Below, piece after piece: positions 34,641 to 47,426 of a stretch of 64,000 nucleotides of DNA. The notes below the pieces were generated by a model. The model worked only from the letters and a program-made list of their open reading frames with translations, did no database searches and had not been told where the DNA came from. Each line of letters opens with the position of its first letter. Position 1 is the first letter of the stretch. The position numbers were made by a program, and so were the translations under genes. Source of the stretch: Ailanthus altissimus (Eukaryota > Streptophyta > Magnoliopsida > Sapindales > Simaroubaceae); NCBI GenBank assembly GCA_946807835.1, contig OX327690.1, forward strand, positions 13,860,501 through 13,924,500. Direction: 5' to 3'.

Positions 34641-36560
34641 TTAATAGTGTGGTCGTAGTCTTAATGAAACTCATATCTCTTATTTTTATCCCTTCGTCTA
34701 AGCAGTGCTCGAATATAGTTCAACTTTTCCATTAGGCTTTGTTCATTTATTGCCTTGAATATCTATGCCAATGAAACTGTTCTAGGGATATACTTATCTT
34801 CTAGGACTTTGACCATCATAGGAAGAATTTCTTTATTTGTTCCCGCTTGTTACCCTCTTTAGGTGGGTCTTTTATAGGATCTTTGCCACTTTTTATGATG
34901 TTTTATCACTTTATTCTCGAGCTGTCTTCCTTTTAGCGATTTTTTTAAGTTCTCGCTCTTTTGATTTTCCTCGTACATTTGATTTGATGGCCCTCTTTTT
35001 TATTCTTCTTATTCTTTGATTTTAATATATCAAAGGCCATGTTCATGGCAACTACATAGGTAGCAAACGAGCTTTTTGATAGAAAGTACCATAGTCGATT
35101 TATTTTGACTCCTTCTTTCAATGTTTCTAGTGCAACTAGTAAGTCAAACTCTGCAATTTGGATCACCTCCTTATGGTATCATTGTATAAACTCCTTTAAC
35201 CTTTTAATATGACCTTGTTTAAGTTATCATAGCTATTGAGGATCTCTGACTTTCTCGCAGGCTCCTAAAAAATAATATATGAACTTTTTAATCAGCTCGC
35301 TAAAGGAGAAAATGCTCATCTTCCTCAAACTTTGATACCAAAGAAAGGCACGTCCATTGAGATTAACATGGAATATTTGGCACATCCACTTTCATTTAAG
35401 GCTAGCAATCAATAATAGTTTAATTATCTTATCGATGTAGTGATGAGGATCTGTTGTTTCTTTATAGGTTAGGAGGTCCAAATTCTTAAATCCCTACAAT
35501 AGCTCAATGTCTTTACGTTCATCGATAAGAGGAGATATTCTCTCCCACTATGTTCTTTTTAGTGAGAGCTTATATTCATCCTTATTATAGAAGAGTTTGT
35601 GCAGTCATTCTTCTACACTTTAAACCTTCTCAACTAGTGGATTTGTTTTTTAAATGTTGAGGTGTGATATTTGTTGTGTTCATGCTCTTTGATCCTATTG
35701 ATGACTTTTCTTACACCTTTCTCAATTTTACTATTATTTTTATTCTTATTTAATAAATATCTAGTATCTCCTTTGATCTAGTTACCTTTTTTATTCCTAT
35801 TTAGGGATTCTCGGGAATCTTGTGTATACTCCATTATTTCCTTTGAGTCCATCAACAACTATCCAACCATCATGTCCTTCCAAAGCATAATTGGCATTAG
35901 TTTACCTGATAAGGTTTAAGTCTCCGACTTGTGACTGGTTAGAGGAGTGGTTGTGATCATCGGCTTGGTGAACGACTCTCTCTTTCGAAGGGTTCTGCCA
36001 ATATCTCATTTCCCTTCTATTTTTCATGTCAATTGAGGAGGATTTCTAACTTCTCTTACTATTGGGAAAACAATTCTTAGTGGTAAAAAGTGTGGTTATG
36101 ACTCAAATTTGGGACTATATTCTTATGATCCCTTTGGATTACTGGATATTTATGAAGTTTTACAATCATCTTTTTCAGTTCGTCCGTTTTCTGCTGTGAT
36201 TTTCACAATTCCTCTTCAAGTGTTTTTCTAGTAAGATGGTAATTCTTCTTGTTTTGTGAATTGTTGCTACGTTGTATTTATATAGATTTGTCTAGGTTTT
36301 GTAACCGAAGAATCTCATCAGGCAGTAGGGTTTGCTCATTATTTCGCATGGCCATTGAGTTAGTAGTGATAGTTTTTATCATCCATCATTCACACTCTCA
36401 ATCTAGTATTGATAGCTTTTTCGTTTGTATCCCATAAATAGCACTAAACTGTTAATCTAAAATTTGGTAACCTAGGAGTCAACGAGTTGAATTTATTTTT
36501 CTTGGGAAGCTTGGTTTGAACATCAAAGTTTGGATTGATAGTGAACCAAAATGGACCGCT
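34641..36560 (-). pseudogene. Gag region of the Tat/Athila-type gypsy element
   Basis: After the solo LTR the minus strand continues with gag-like sequence: around 35,225-35,345 it reads YQSLRKMSIFSFSELIKKF followed by FLGACEKVRDPQ, like the capsid region of Tat-type elements. Stops and shifts are frequent. 35,560-36,560 gives only short frames. The 5' end of the coding region is not found. Reading frames on the plus strand here are shadows. Confidence 0.55.
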
Positions 36561-37430
36561 TTAGTCCCTAACAAAAGATGCATCTGATGAAAATCCTATA
36601 AGAGAAGACGTGAGGTCGCATTAGAATTTTTTTATGTAGGTACTCTAATGCTTAAGTCTACAAAGGTTTGAAGGAAAGAAAAAAATAAGGCAACATAGTA
36701 AGTATGGAGAAAAAGAAATAAGATGGCTTCATGCTGTATATTTTGGCATCTTTCTTATATTTTCACATAAGTGATAATAAGGTTTGCAACAAGCACTTGC
36801 TTAATGATTCCAATTCTGAGAGTTATGATGATAATCCTAATAATCCTTTTATGCTCATTTTCTTTTCTATTTATAAAGTGAGGGTATAGGCTTTACCCAT
36901 TGCGTTTGGAATCCTTTTTTATTTGAAAACCTAATGGACATTCTTTTTTAAGATTTTGCTATTATAATTCTCTTTTAAAATTACACTGGATCCTTCTTAC
37001 CCTGAAATGACTTGTATCGTGAGTTCAAGGATCTATCTCTAATAAGATTAAGTTTATCTATATTTTACATAAGTCATGTCCTTTGAGGATTTGTCTTTGA
37101 TTTTCAAGGTGCTCAAGTTTAACTTGTGCTCTATGAAAGTAGCTATTATCCCCTAATTTTTAGTCAGATTGAGTAGGGTAGCGAAATTATAACCATTGGT
37201 CTGACCAACTTGGTGGGTTTTGAAATTGACTGAATAGGGTAACCAGGTTATGACCATTGTTATGGCTAGCTCAAGAGATCGTAGATAATTTTCTCCTTTG
37301 AAGTTTGACAAAATAAGATAGCAAACTTATGACCATTATTCTAACGAAATTGAAGAGGGTGCCTGTGATTCAAGGACTATAAAAATGCATCTGTAGAGGA
37401 GTATTCTAAATTAGGAGAAATCACCCGCAT
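36561..37430 (-). other. Probable 5' LTR/leader remnant, no gene
   Basis: Three loosely similar pieces contain ttatgaccatt or ataaccattg (about 37,185, 37,250 and 37,335), spaced about 65-85 bp. This looks like degenerate LTR or leader of the gypsy element to the left, but no terminus or primer site is convincing. Confidence 0.3.
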
Positions 37431-38837
37431 GAGCAGCAGTGGACGAAGTGGAACTTTTTACTACCATCAGACAGTTACTAAGGCATTTGCGTCTGTTCAA
37501 TACATAATGACAGAAGCAAACTTTGGTTGGTTATTCCGATCAATTCATTGCTGTTTAGCAAGTATGATGGCTTGTACTGGGTTGAAGTCTTCTTTTTGGG
37601 TCTTATGGATCGAGATTCTTTTTGGGCCTCATAATAAACTAACTAACTAATTATTTTTGTTCGCCATAAAAAAATTAATTTAAGAATTCTATTTGAGTTA
37701 CTTTTGATTTGAATAAAAAAAAAGGCAAAGAGATGAAATAACTCACTCAAAACCCCTTTTAAAGTATTATATGATATGATTTGGTTGAATAAATTCTTAT
37801 GGAATAAATATTCAGCTGCTTTTGAACCTTTGTCTTCTTTAATATTTGTTCAATTGCTCCTTTACTCAAATACAATATACATATTAGGTTCCACAATAAT
37901 GATATCCCCCCATATACAGAATTATTGTAAGTAGATAAGCTATCATATTGCATGTTTAAAAAAGAAGAAATCAATGGGGTTATTAGAGGTGTGAAGAAAG
38001 ACTATAGGGAATGGAGATGGGAATTGTTAATTCTTTCCCATTTTTTTAGCATTATAATAAATTTATTGATACTTATAATTAAAAACTTGATGGGACCTAC
38101 AACGATGCTATTTGTTATAGTACAACCTGTAAATCTAAACTCAGAGAAGATCTAATCTACTTCTCTAATATTAAGAGAAAACGACCCCAACCTATCCGTA
38201 CATGAGAAGTAACTCAAACTTTGATCCCAAATTGAGAACTAACACTATTCACTATTCGGCCAAGAGATGGCGGGTAGATGGAAATTATTAATTAATTGCT
38301 ACTCATTTTGTTTATATCTTTAGTTGGGTGTCTTTGTTTGTTTGTGAGATGATAGGAATAATTTATAGGCTGACCATTCCATTTTTAACGTTACAGTAGC
38401 TTCTTGTCATGATCATCAAGTGAATTGTTAACAAGTCTGCATCGTTAATATTTCTACATTTTATCCTTAGTTTTAAGGAATTCTTTGGTGTTAAGCAATA
38501 CAATTAAACATACACCCAAAATAAATTAATACTTTAATAGTTGTCTTACTATAAATTATATGATTGTTAGCTCTGACTTCATCTATTCTCTTAAGTAAAT
38601 CTCATACTCTTATCATCTTAGAAAATGTGTTTAGCATTCCATTAAAATAAGAATAATATTAATAGATTAACTGATAAAATAGACACTCTAACCACTACAA
38701 CTTATACAGTTTACAGTTTTGGAGAATCTAGTTGAGTCTCCAAATATTTTACAGCTTGCATCTCTTAGAATAACTGGGTTTAATTTATCATACTTCTTTT
38801 CTAGTGCCAATATTTATATATTTATAAACGAGATTTA
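37431..38837. other. AT-rich DNA without recognised features
   Basis: I see no coding domain, terminal repeat or duplication. The frame at 37,429-37,650 has no recognisable motif, and the remaining open frames are short. Confidence 0.5.
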
Positions 38838-41240
38838 TTAGATTGTAATTTTTTTTATACTTATAGAGTCATTCTATAATTTATAAAAAATTTAAAGCCA
38901 TTTTGCAATAATAAATTCTTTAGGGGTTATTTTATAATTTATAAAAGTTTTGATGTTATTTTATAATTATTAAATTTTTTTAGGGTCATTTTATAATTTT
39001 TAAAAGTTTTTAGGATCGTTTTATAATTATTAATTTTGATTAGATTACAATTATAAAAAATTATAGAGGTCAAATTGTAATTATTAAAAAACTTTAGGGG
39101 TTATAATCGGCACATTAAACTTAGTTACACGCTCTTCACATTGCAACATGGTAGAAATAGATATCATAACCATGTACTTATTTTTTTTTTTTAAATGATT
39201 GAATCTATTGAAAGTGAAGTTATAAGGATACAACATGTAGGGCTTCTGATTAAAAGATTAGGAAAATTACAGGATCAAATAATAATAAATCGTTGACGCA
39301 TGGCCTAACATTATTTATCCCTAATAGTGAGAGGGAGACTAATCCCTAAGAGATAAGGGAATCCTTCCAAAAAAGGGAGAATATAGCCCTCACAATAGGG
39401 AGCAAAAAAGAGCAACCCTCACGTAGGAAGGAGAAAGCATCCATTGTCCAAACTGATAGGTAAATACATCACAAGACAGTATACAAATACATCGCAAGAC
39501 ATTATACACAAACAGCGTCAAACCCAAGATATAATACCCAACATTCCTAAATAGGTGACTGGAATTTAGGCACCGCCGGTAGATATAGCTCTTGATGGTG
39601 GTGGTCGTGGTCCCTCGGGGGAGGGGGCGGTGGTTGGAACTCAAGGTTCGCTGTAAGGGGGCAGAGGGCGACAACAAGTAAAATGAGATGGTGACCAAAA
39701 CGGCCGGCAAATTCCGGTGGGAAAACTACAGAAAAATAGCCAACAGATTCCAATGGAAAGCACAAAAACCGGTTAAGCTTGTGGGTATAGTGGCGTCCAA
39801 CAAGGGGGGTCGCCGAAGGCTATCCAAACCACCGAAAACAGAAAGAGCTCCATTGCAGCGGGGTCACAGGGATGACCAATTGCGGGCCGACGACGACAAG
39901 CGCGGGCCATCGGTGAGTTACCGACACTGCAGTGCTCGATGAAGTAGCACCTCCTCGATGATTGAAGCTGCCGGACTTGCAAATGAGATTGGCGAAGCCG
40001 TCAGAAAATAACCAAACAAATAAAAGGAAAATAAGAAAAAATAAAATAAACTAAACTCACCGGGGGGGGGGGGGAGGCAGATCAAGATGGGAGGGATAGG
40101 GGTGGAGGTGGTTTTTTGGGCTACCCCCTCTCTGGTAGCGCCGGCTGGAGGGAGGGGGGGGAGCTTTTTTTCTATTTTCTCTCTTTTCCTTAGGGTTTTT
40201 TCAGAGAGCATTTTTTTTTTTTGTTCGTGCCTTTGTGAATACTTCTTGGACGACTATCATAACCATGAACTTCATTATCGATAAGTGACTCCAAACAACC
40301 AAAAGAGTATAACCCATATCCATCATCAGATAATTAAAGGAACATATTAACTTGGAGGTACGCATTTTTCTTTTTAAAAAATATTCATAATCATGCTTTA
40401 AAACACATTACGACAAAAGCACCCATCATTTGGATAAGAGCACTCTCATTTGCTGGGTTCCAAAAAAGTAGACAACTTCAATTTTGTGTTATGAAATATA
40501 GAATCCGCAAACAACACACGAAACGATTGTTGATTCAGATTCTGACGACCTAAAACGAGGTCATATTTAGTCCGATGATTGAAATCAAATATGATGTCAT
40601 TTCATCTAGATTCTTTACGAATAATTCCGATATGATGTCATTTTCATAATTTGTTTTCAAAAAAAAGTATTTCCAAAATACTGCAGTTTTATCTTACATG
40701 CACTTGTACGCATTAGCTTTTTTGAACTCTTCTAAGATAATTTTACAAAATTTGTTTCACTAATTTTTTGAATATATTTGTAATTCTTTCTATCACAATA
40801 TTATGTTACATATTATCACAAATTACTACTAAAAATTAAATTTTATTGTAACATAATCTATCACAAATTATTAATATAAAATAATTAATAGTATTTATTA
40901 TAAATTACTGATAAAATTATATTTCTATCATCGAACTTTTATAACTAAATTCCTTTCTTTTCAATAGTGCCATTATAAGAATGTGGCTCGGCGTAATAGA
41001 CTTAATTTTTTTAATTTTAAATAAATATTTTATAAAGTGCATTTATTTAGAATAAATAAATAATAATATAAAATAAATAAATAGTTGTCGATCAATATTA
41101 CTCGAAGTCGGTTGGCGTCACTTAATTTTTATCACATAATAACTTTAATACTGTTAAATGATGGTAGAAAAATCAATCATAAATTAGTGAATTCACTCTT
41201 AGTGATAAGAAAATTTTATTTTAAAGTATGCTTTGTGACA
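38838..41240. repeat. Long repeat, copy 1 (carries a retroposon)
   Basis: From attagattgtaattttttt at 38,838 the sequence matches 53,255 onward: blocks of ggtcattttataatt, then cacattaaacttagttacac, gataagagcactctcatttg, cacacgaaacgattgttgat and cgtcacttaat. The match ends near 41,128 in this copy and 54,402 in the other. It is interrupted at 39,150-40,267 by inserted DNA absent from copy 2. 41,135-41,235 also matches 58,925-58,985. The first part resembles copia leader DNA; the rest is unassigned and non-coding. Confidence 0.8.
39175..40254 (-). mobile_element. Poly(A)-tailed retroposon with 13-bp target duplication
   Basis: The 1,080-bp insert is flanked by identical 13-mers TATCATAACCATG (39,162-39,174 and 40,255-40,267). 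A run of about 12 T at its left end is the poly(A) tail of a minus-strand transcript. These are hallmarks of LINE-driven retroposition. On the minus strand the 5' part is C-rich (about 40,060-40,165). No endonuclease or reverse-transcriptase domain is visible, so it may be an internally deleted LINE or a copied transcript. The frames at 39,390-39,765 have no known domain. Confidence 0.75.
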
Positions 41241-43696
41241 TAGCCCTTTATAGATGGGCGGTGTATCTACCTGTAGAATATATTTGATAGAGTTTAACTT
41301 ATGTGAGTGTGAAATTGGACTACTTTTTATGAGAGTACAACAGACATCTCTAGAGCACTCATAAAAGCCAAGATGGCACATGGCCAGTAAAGTGCCAAAC
41401 CATAAGACAAAAATAAGATTGAAAATTTAATTTTATCATTTAATCCTCTATTTTACAATAAAGAAACATAGGTTTATAGAAACACGGTTCACCTAATTCC
41501 TGTAAAGTACAGTTACTTGATCAATGGTTGGTTTATAATTTGAAAAAATATCAATTCATATAAGTTAAATTCTACTTTGATGTTTTAGTTAATGTAATGA
41601 CATGGTCTATTTAAAATATATGTGGGATTGTTGTATAGTATGAAAGTATTTCAAATAAACGATGTATGTTAAAGACATGATGGAGATTGAAGATTTCAAA
41701 GTGAAAAGAAGAAGAAATGAGTGTTCAAGTGTAGCCGTCATGGTGCCCATGGCCTGGCGTAGCACCTAAAACAAAATGTAGGGCACCGCAGCTCCCAAGG
41801 CAGGGCACCGCAATGCCTAAATAAGGCTGTGCCCTTCTTTGTTTTGAGCTCTATAGCGCCAAATTTGAGGGTCATGGTGCTAAAGTTGAAAGTGCGACTT
41901 ATTGAAAAAGTCATTTAACTCTCCAATAAGTTGTGCTCCTTTGAAAATACACCAATTTAAACCAAAGGTTATGACCTTTTGGAAGGAGCATAACTCTTCC
42001 TAAGATCGACCTTTTGGAAGGAACACAACTCTTCCTAAAGTTATGACTCTTTGGAAAGGTATGAGTCCACTCCAAATAATGTATTGAACTGAAAAGGTAT
42101 TGTAGTCTTTTAGGGAAGCACAAATGCCTCTTCAAATAGAGAAACACACCTCACTGTTGAGAGATACATGAAAATCTATCCTCTTTTTTTTATATTCTCT
42201 CCATCTATCAACTCTCATAAAAGTCATCTTGTAGTCCAATAAAATTTGTAATTAGAGTGTAACATTACAAATTCAATAATCATTGAATTTTAGAACTATA
42301 CTGTCACATAATTTATTTTACACCTTAATCATTATTGTGAGGGTAGAAATAATTTAAGGATAATGTCTAGCACACCTTGACTATACAAACTATTAGATTC
42401 CGTCAATACATTTCACACAAGTTCAAATTCCAACAGGGTACACAATAAACTATACATTTAGATTTGAGTTTGCAGTTATTATCTCTTCATCTTTGCATTA
42501 AGAGTAAAAATTATAGTTTCTCAAAATGCTTGTAAGAATAAACACCTCTCTTTTGAAAGTAGACATTCAAACTTAATTATTTTTATTGTTTTTGCTGAAA
42601 AATAATTAGCTTGAAATGTTTGGATAGGATTTGTGAAAATTAACTAGAGCATAAATTTTATTAGTAAATATATTCTATAATTTCTTTATTTATAATATTA
42701 CTCTTGAGAATGTCAAAATTATTGTTAGCACACGATATGATACATGTGAAAAAAGAAAGTAATAGTAAAATCAAGGAAAATTGAGAAGCCTCTGTTACTA
42801 ATGTATTTGTTAATATATGTCTCGGTGAGAACTTAGTTAGAAATTGACAAAATAGCTATTTTAATAAGCATGGGTGGAAAAATGTTTCAAGGGAATTTCA
42901 TGATAAATAGGCAGCAACTATCAGTGGAAGCAACTCAATAACAAATTAATTTTACTTATAATAAATTGGCAAATTTACACAACTTTCATAGGAAAAGAAA
43001 TAAGTTTAGGATTGTATGTTGTAAGGTAAACTATCTGTGATAGCAATGAATGGTGGATAAGAAATTGCAGGTATATTTATTTTCTTCATTTCTTTATTTA
43101 TTTAACTTCGATCAATAAATTATATGTATTTATTATTTTAATTATAATAATTACAAAAGATTTATGATGCAGTAAAATTTCAATCAAAAAGATTGAGAAA
43201 TATTAAATAATTAGACATCTTATTTAAAACATTGTTGTTATAGGTGAAGGAGCATGGACACTCTCATAAAACTTTGTTGATTTCGTGAATAATTTATTAG
43301 TAGGAAGGAATAATGATAATGATGTAGAAGAGTATGAATGTATTTCTACTTCGTGTTTTAGTGATTGGAACTTCATCTTTATTATTAATATTTTCACCTA
43401 AAGAAACAAAAGATAAAAACTTCTTTAAAAAAATTAAAGTTTGAATAGAAATAACTTAATAGTTTAATATAATTATAAATGTAATTAGAAATTGGGCTAA
43501 GAAAGAAAAATATAAATTAGGTTGTAATGTTTAAAAGTGATGAAAATTATTGAGAAAATATCTAAAATTGTTGAAGACGAAGAATTATTCTTAACAGCTC
43601 TAGACTTTTTAACTAAAAAGGAGAATAAAGTTATTGGGTTGAAGCATCAATAAGTTTGACAGGCGTTTACTCATTTTGATTCCATGTATATAAAAT
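41241..43696. other. Non-coding DNA with a short tandem motif
   Basis: Positions 41,733-41,880 hold GC-rich words (ggcaccgca, atagcgcc) like those in the LTR leaders. At 41,973, 42,008 and 42,045 a unit beginning gaccttttggaagg repeats at 35-37-bp spacing. The surroundings may be an old copia LTR, but no ends are identified. 42,300-43,696 is AT-rich with no feature I can support. Confidence 0.45.
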
Positions 43697-44421
43697 GGGG
43701 TAAATACCTTTTAGGTCCTTGAAAATAGTTGTATTCAATGTTAATATTCTCTAATTTTTATAAAAATCTACTTTAGTCCTTACTATTATGATTGTAACGG
43801 TTAAAATACACTTTTTTATGGGCAAAACATTCTTTTATCATCGTATTTTATTTTTATAGAAATATTAAAAATTTATTTTCTTCAGAATGTTAAAAATCCG
43901 CTTTAGTCCCTGCAATTATGATGATAACTGTTAAAATATACTTTTTATGGGCAAAATGCTCTTTCATCATCTTTTTTTTTTGTCCTTGTATTTTCAGTAT
44001 TTTTAATTTTTCTTCACCAAACCCGATAACGCCCAAATTATCTATAACAACTAAATAATAATTAGATTATATAAAATACAATAACACCAATCAACAAACA
44101 TCTTTAAATAGATTGATTTAAAAATTACAAATATTAAAATTTAATAGGGAAAGAAGAGAAATGAAAATTAAAAATTGGGGGAAGGAAGTGGTAAGGTGGG
44201 ATAAGGGAAAATGCAAATTTAATATCTTTACATTTTTAATTTTATTTTTTGAATTATTATATTTCTCAAATATTACATCAAGTGTATTATTGTAAAAGCA
44301 CCCAAAATTAAATATTTAACTGAACCATCATAACAGTAGGGATTAAAGTGATTTGTATATTTAAAAAAGGATTAAAGTGGTAATTACTAATATTTTTAGG
44401 GACTTAAAAGGCATTGTCTTC
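43697..44421. mobile_element. Candidate MITE with 21-bp terminal inverted repeats
   Basis: CCTTTTAGGTCCTTGAAAATA at 43,707-43,727 pairs with the complement of 44,391-44,411 at 18 of 21 positions. An internal block (actttagtcc ... gttaaaata ... atgggcaaaa) is repeated in tandem near 43,780 and 43,905. No transposase frame is present. A target duplication could not be identified with confidence, so the outer ends are approximate. Confidence 0.5.
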
Positions 44422-44969
44422 TCTAAATTTTTGTATTAATTTTGGATCATTAACTCATGAATGATTTTATATGTTTGAATATATTGTATTATTGTTTTAA
44501 TGAACTATTAAGTTGATAGTGGTTTTTAAAAAATGTCTTATTTATTTTATTTCTCTATTAACACTGTTTTATTTTTTAAATATTTATTGATAAAATTATG
44601 GGAGTTTTGATTCTGATAATATTGGTATTTTTATTATTTTTTATAATATTAAGGCAATAAGATATGTTATTTTTGCAAGTATTTATAAACTAAATTATTA
44701 AATTATTATTGTAATTTTTAGATTATTTTTAATTAAATATTAGATATAAAAATAACTAATACTTCTATGTCACTTTAAATAGATATTTTATCTTATAATA
44801 TCTATGATTTTTTTATTGTTAATTTTAAAATAATAATAATAATGTTCTCTTTTGGTAATTTATGAATATCAAAACTCTTTTAAAATTATATATTCAAATA
44901 TTTAAAATAATATTAAAAAGCACTTTAAAAGTGCTTTTTATAATTCATAACCAAACATTATTTTTCTTT
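44422..44969. other. AT-rich DNA with a perfect palindrome
   Basis: A 25-bp palindrome, AAAAAGCACTTT and its complement around one base, lies at 44,915-44,939, just before the tandem array. Such AAGCACTTTT ends are common in hAT-type MITEs, but no partner end was found. No gene. Confidence 0.5.
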
Positions 44970-45690
44970 TTAAAAAAAAAAAGCTACAAAGTAAAAGTGT
45001 TATGATACAAAATTGCTTTTTGCATAGTACTCCCAAGTTGACGCAAATTATCTATATATTTTTGATAATTTCTTCATTTTTCTTGTGAAAATGTATGACT
45101 GCTTGAAGTCTTCAATTCTTGTAGAACCCCATAATAAGTAGGAGTGTCTGAAAGTCAATTATATCTAGATGGGCAACTATTACTCTCTCATCATATGTAT
45201 AAAGCATTTAAGAAAAGGCTACAAAGTGAAAGCACTACGATGCAAAAGTGCTTTTTGTATAGTACTCCCAAGTTGATGCAAATTATCTATATATTTTGGA
45301 TAATTTCTTCATTTTTCTTGTAAAAATGTATAATTGTTTGAAGCCTTCAGTTCTTGTAGAACTCCTATAATAAATAGGAGCGTCTGAAAGTCAATTATAT
45401 CCAGATGAGCAACTACTACTCCCTCATCATATGTATAAAGCATTTTTTTTAAAAAAAGCTACAAAGTAAAAGCATTACGATGCAAAAGTGCTTTTTGCAT
45501 AGTACTCCCAAATTGATGCAAATTATCTATATATTTTGGATAATTTTTTCATTTTTCTTGTGAAAATGTATGACTGCTTGAAGTCTTCAATTCTTGTAGA
45601 ACTCTCATAATAAACAGGAGTGTTTGATAGTCAATTATATCTAGATGGGCAATTACTATTCTCTCATCATATATATAAAGCATTTCTTGC
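44970..45690. repeat. Tandem array, three units of 235-240 bp
   Basis: Units begin with gctacaaagt at 44,983, 45,218 and 45,458. Each contains a gcaaaagtgctttttgca-type hairpin, tagtactcccaa, aaattatctatatatttt, ttgtagaac and ctctcatcat in the same order. Differences between units are scattered substitutions. Each unit is non-coding and its origin is unknown. Confidence 0.9.
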
Positions 45691-46046
45691 TTGCCAGATA
45701 AAGGTATCTGGTTGTTTTCCTTCTTTGACCAATCATAGGAAAATATAATATTTCAACAAAAAAAGGTTTTATCTCATAATTTAATATTTTTCAGAACTTG
45801 CCATTTAAAATCATTTAGGACCAATATTTATTTTTTCTTACAATTTGTTTTCTTAAATATCTTGTTACAGATGTCGCCAATCCTCCCCTCTCTTCTCCTT
45901 TGACACCTCGAAGATTCATCATCTATGTATTTTTAATCCTTTGTTGATTTTTTGGTTTAGTTCCCTAGGTTTGATTTCAAAATCAGTGGATTCAAAAGAT
46001 AAACACTTCTAAAAAATAACAGGTTATTCTTTTTAAGTATAGAATT
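45691..46046. other. AT-rich spacer, nothing recognised
   Basis: No coding frame, repeat or regulatory site could be supported. It ends in GAATT, the left copy of the target duplication of the next element. Confidence 0.5.
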
Positions 46047-46231
46047 TATTAAGGAATGATTCCGGAATAATTTTTTTATACTCTCTTACTATGTATATAT
46101 GTTATTAATATAAAATATTATTTCTTTTTATATGTTATTTTTTTATTTTGTAATAAGGTTACAGCTTATATAAAGGCTCCATTGTACAATTTATATTTAC
46201 AATGAAATATATTCTCTTTATATTTCTCACA
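46047..46231 (+). repeat. 5' LTR of the 46-kb copia element
   Basis: It starts TATTAAGGAATGATTCC and ends TTTCTCACA. It carries gcttatataaagg, a likely TATA box near 46,172-46,178, matching the same point in the related LTR near 52,420. Confidence 0.8.
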
Positions 46232-46243
46232 TGATATCAGAGC
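46232..46243 (+). promoter_or_regulatory. Primer binding site
   Basis: TGATATCAGAGC lies directly after the 5' LTR, one base from the tRNA-iMet-type site TGGTATCAGAGC. Confidence 0.75.
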
Positions 46244-46925
46244 TTTAATTTTTTCACTGTCATTTTATTTAGCCGAAGATTTGTCGGAATTTTTTTCAAA
46301 ATCCGATGGAATCCACCGGAGTTTTTCGAAAAGTCACCAAAAACCCCTAAAATCTTGCCATCTTAGCCATCGACCATTTTAGATTACTTAGAATCCTCTG
46401 GCCATTTCAACGCCATCGACGACGCGCCCATCCAAGGTCGGCAACCACCGGAACACCACTGCCGCCCATCACTGTCACTTCAGATCCCGACCGTTCTACA
46501 GCGACGTGATCGACACCACCCAAACCAAAAGAATCCCTATTCATCACCGGTTCAAACAACGCTAAGTTTACGTCAATCGGAGGTTAGAGCAAGCCGAACG
46601 CGCCACCTGAAGTTCACTGTTTCCTGTTAAGGGCCTGTTTGCAAACTTTTCAGTATTTCAAGGTCAGGTCGTAATTTTCTATTCCTTTGGGGTATTTTTG
46701 AAAATTTCAATAGTTTAGGGCTAGTTTACAATTACAATAATTTTTAGAGGTCCTTTTGTAGTTTTTGAAAAGTTTAAGGGCTATTTTGTAATTATTTTAT
46801 TTTTAAGGGTTAATTTGTAATCATTCAAATTTGAGGGGTCATTTGTGATTATTAAAAGTTTTGGGGTCAACTTATAATTAGTATAAGTTGTCATTAGTAA
46901 AAAAAAAAAAAAGGTTTTAAAATTT
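46244..46925 (+). other. Leader of the copia element
   Basis: About 680 bp of leader. The first part (ttagccgaagatttgtcgg) resembles the duplicated leader at 52.5-53.2 kb. The second part (46,650-46,900) is a series of loose repeats of the type agggctattttgtaatta every 35-45 bp, also found in the long repeat at 38.8 and 53.3 kb. No capsid coding is seen where gag would be expected. Confidence 0.55.
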
Positions 46926-47426
46926 ATGGATAAGTGTGGTACTTCTCAGTGTTATTCTGCTGGTTCTGCTCTACCTAGGCCATGCCACATACCTGGACCA
47001 TCTCAAGGTGCTGCTTTTACAGGACTTGCTGTTACTCCTACACAGGATAGTGTAAATCGTTCCCCTAAAAACCTTGAATCTTTACTCCGTCTACTCGTTT
47101 CTAATTCTGGTAAACCCTTAATTTCTACTTCTTCTAATTTTTCAAGTAATTCTTTTTGGTATTTTGACTCTGCAGGTTGTAATCACATGACTTCTGATCC
47201 TATAATTTTCTCCTCTAAAACTCTTAATTCCTATTTACCATCTATTCAAACTGCTAATGGTTCTCTCATGAAAGTTAACTATGTTGGTCAAATGTCTTAC
47301 CATAATCTCTCTGTATCTGACACTTTTTTTTTTATTATTAACCTTATATTAAATCTTTTGTCTATTGGTCAATTATGCGAACTGAGTCTTAATGTCTTGT
47401 TTACTGCTTCTTGTTGTTGTGTGTAG
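46926..47426 (+). pseudogene. Copia gag remnant and protease
   Basis: An open 166-codon stretch whose middle holds FWYFDSAGCNHMTSDP, the copia aspartic protease active site, followed by SIQTANGS and LNLLSIGQL. Upstream of the protease there are only about 75 codons, too few for the capsid domain and without a zinc knuckle, so gag has been deleted or was never gained. The stretch ends at a TAG at 47,424-47,426. Confidence 0.75.

Noticed and set aside
39390..39765. Protein gene in the retroposon insert (overlapping 106- and 72-codon minus frames)
   Set aside because: Two frames overlap with no known motif, and low-complexity proline/histidine runs dominate. It could be part of a copied transcript, but coding is not supported.
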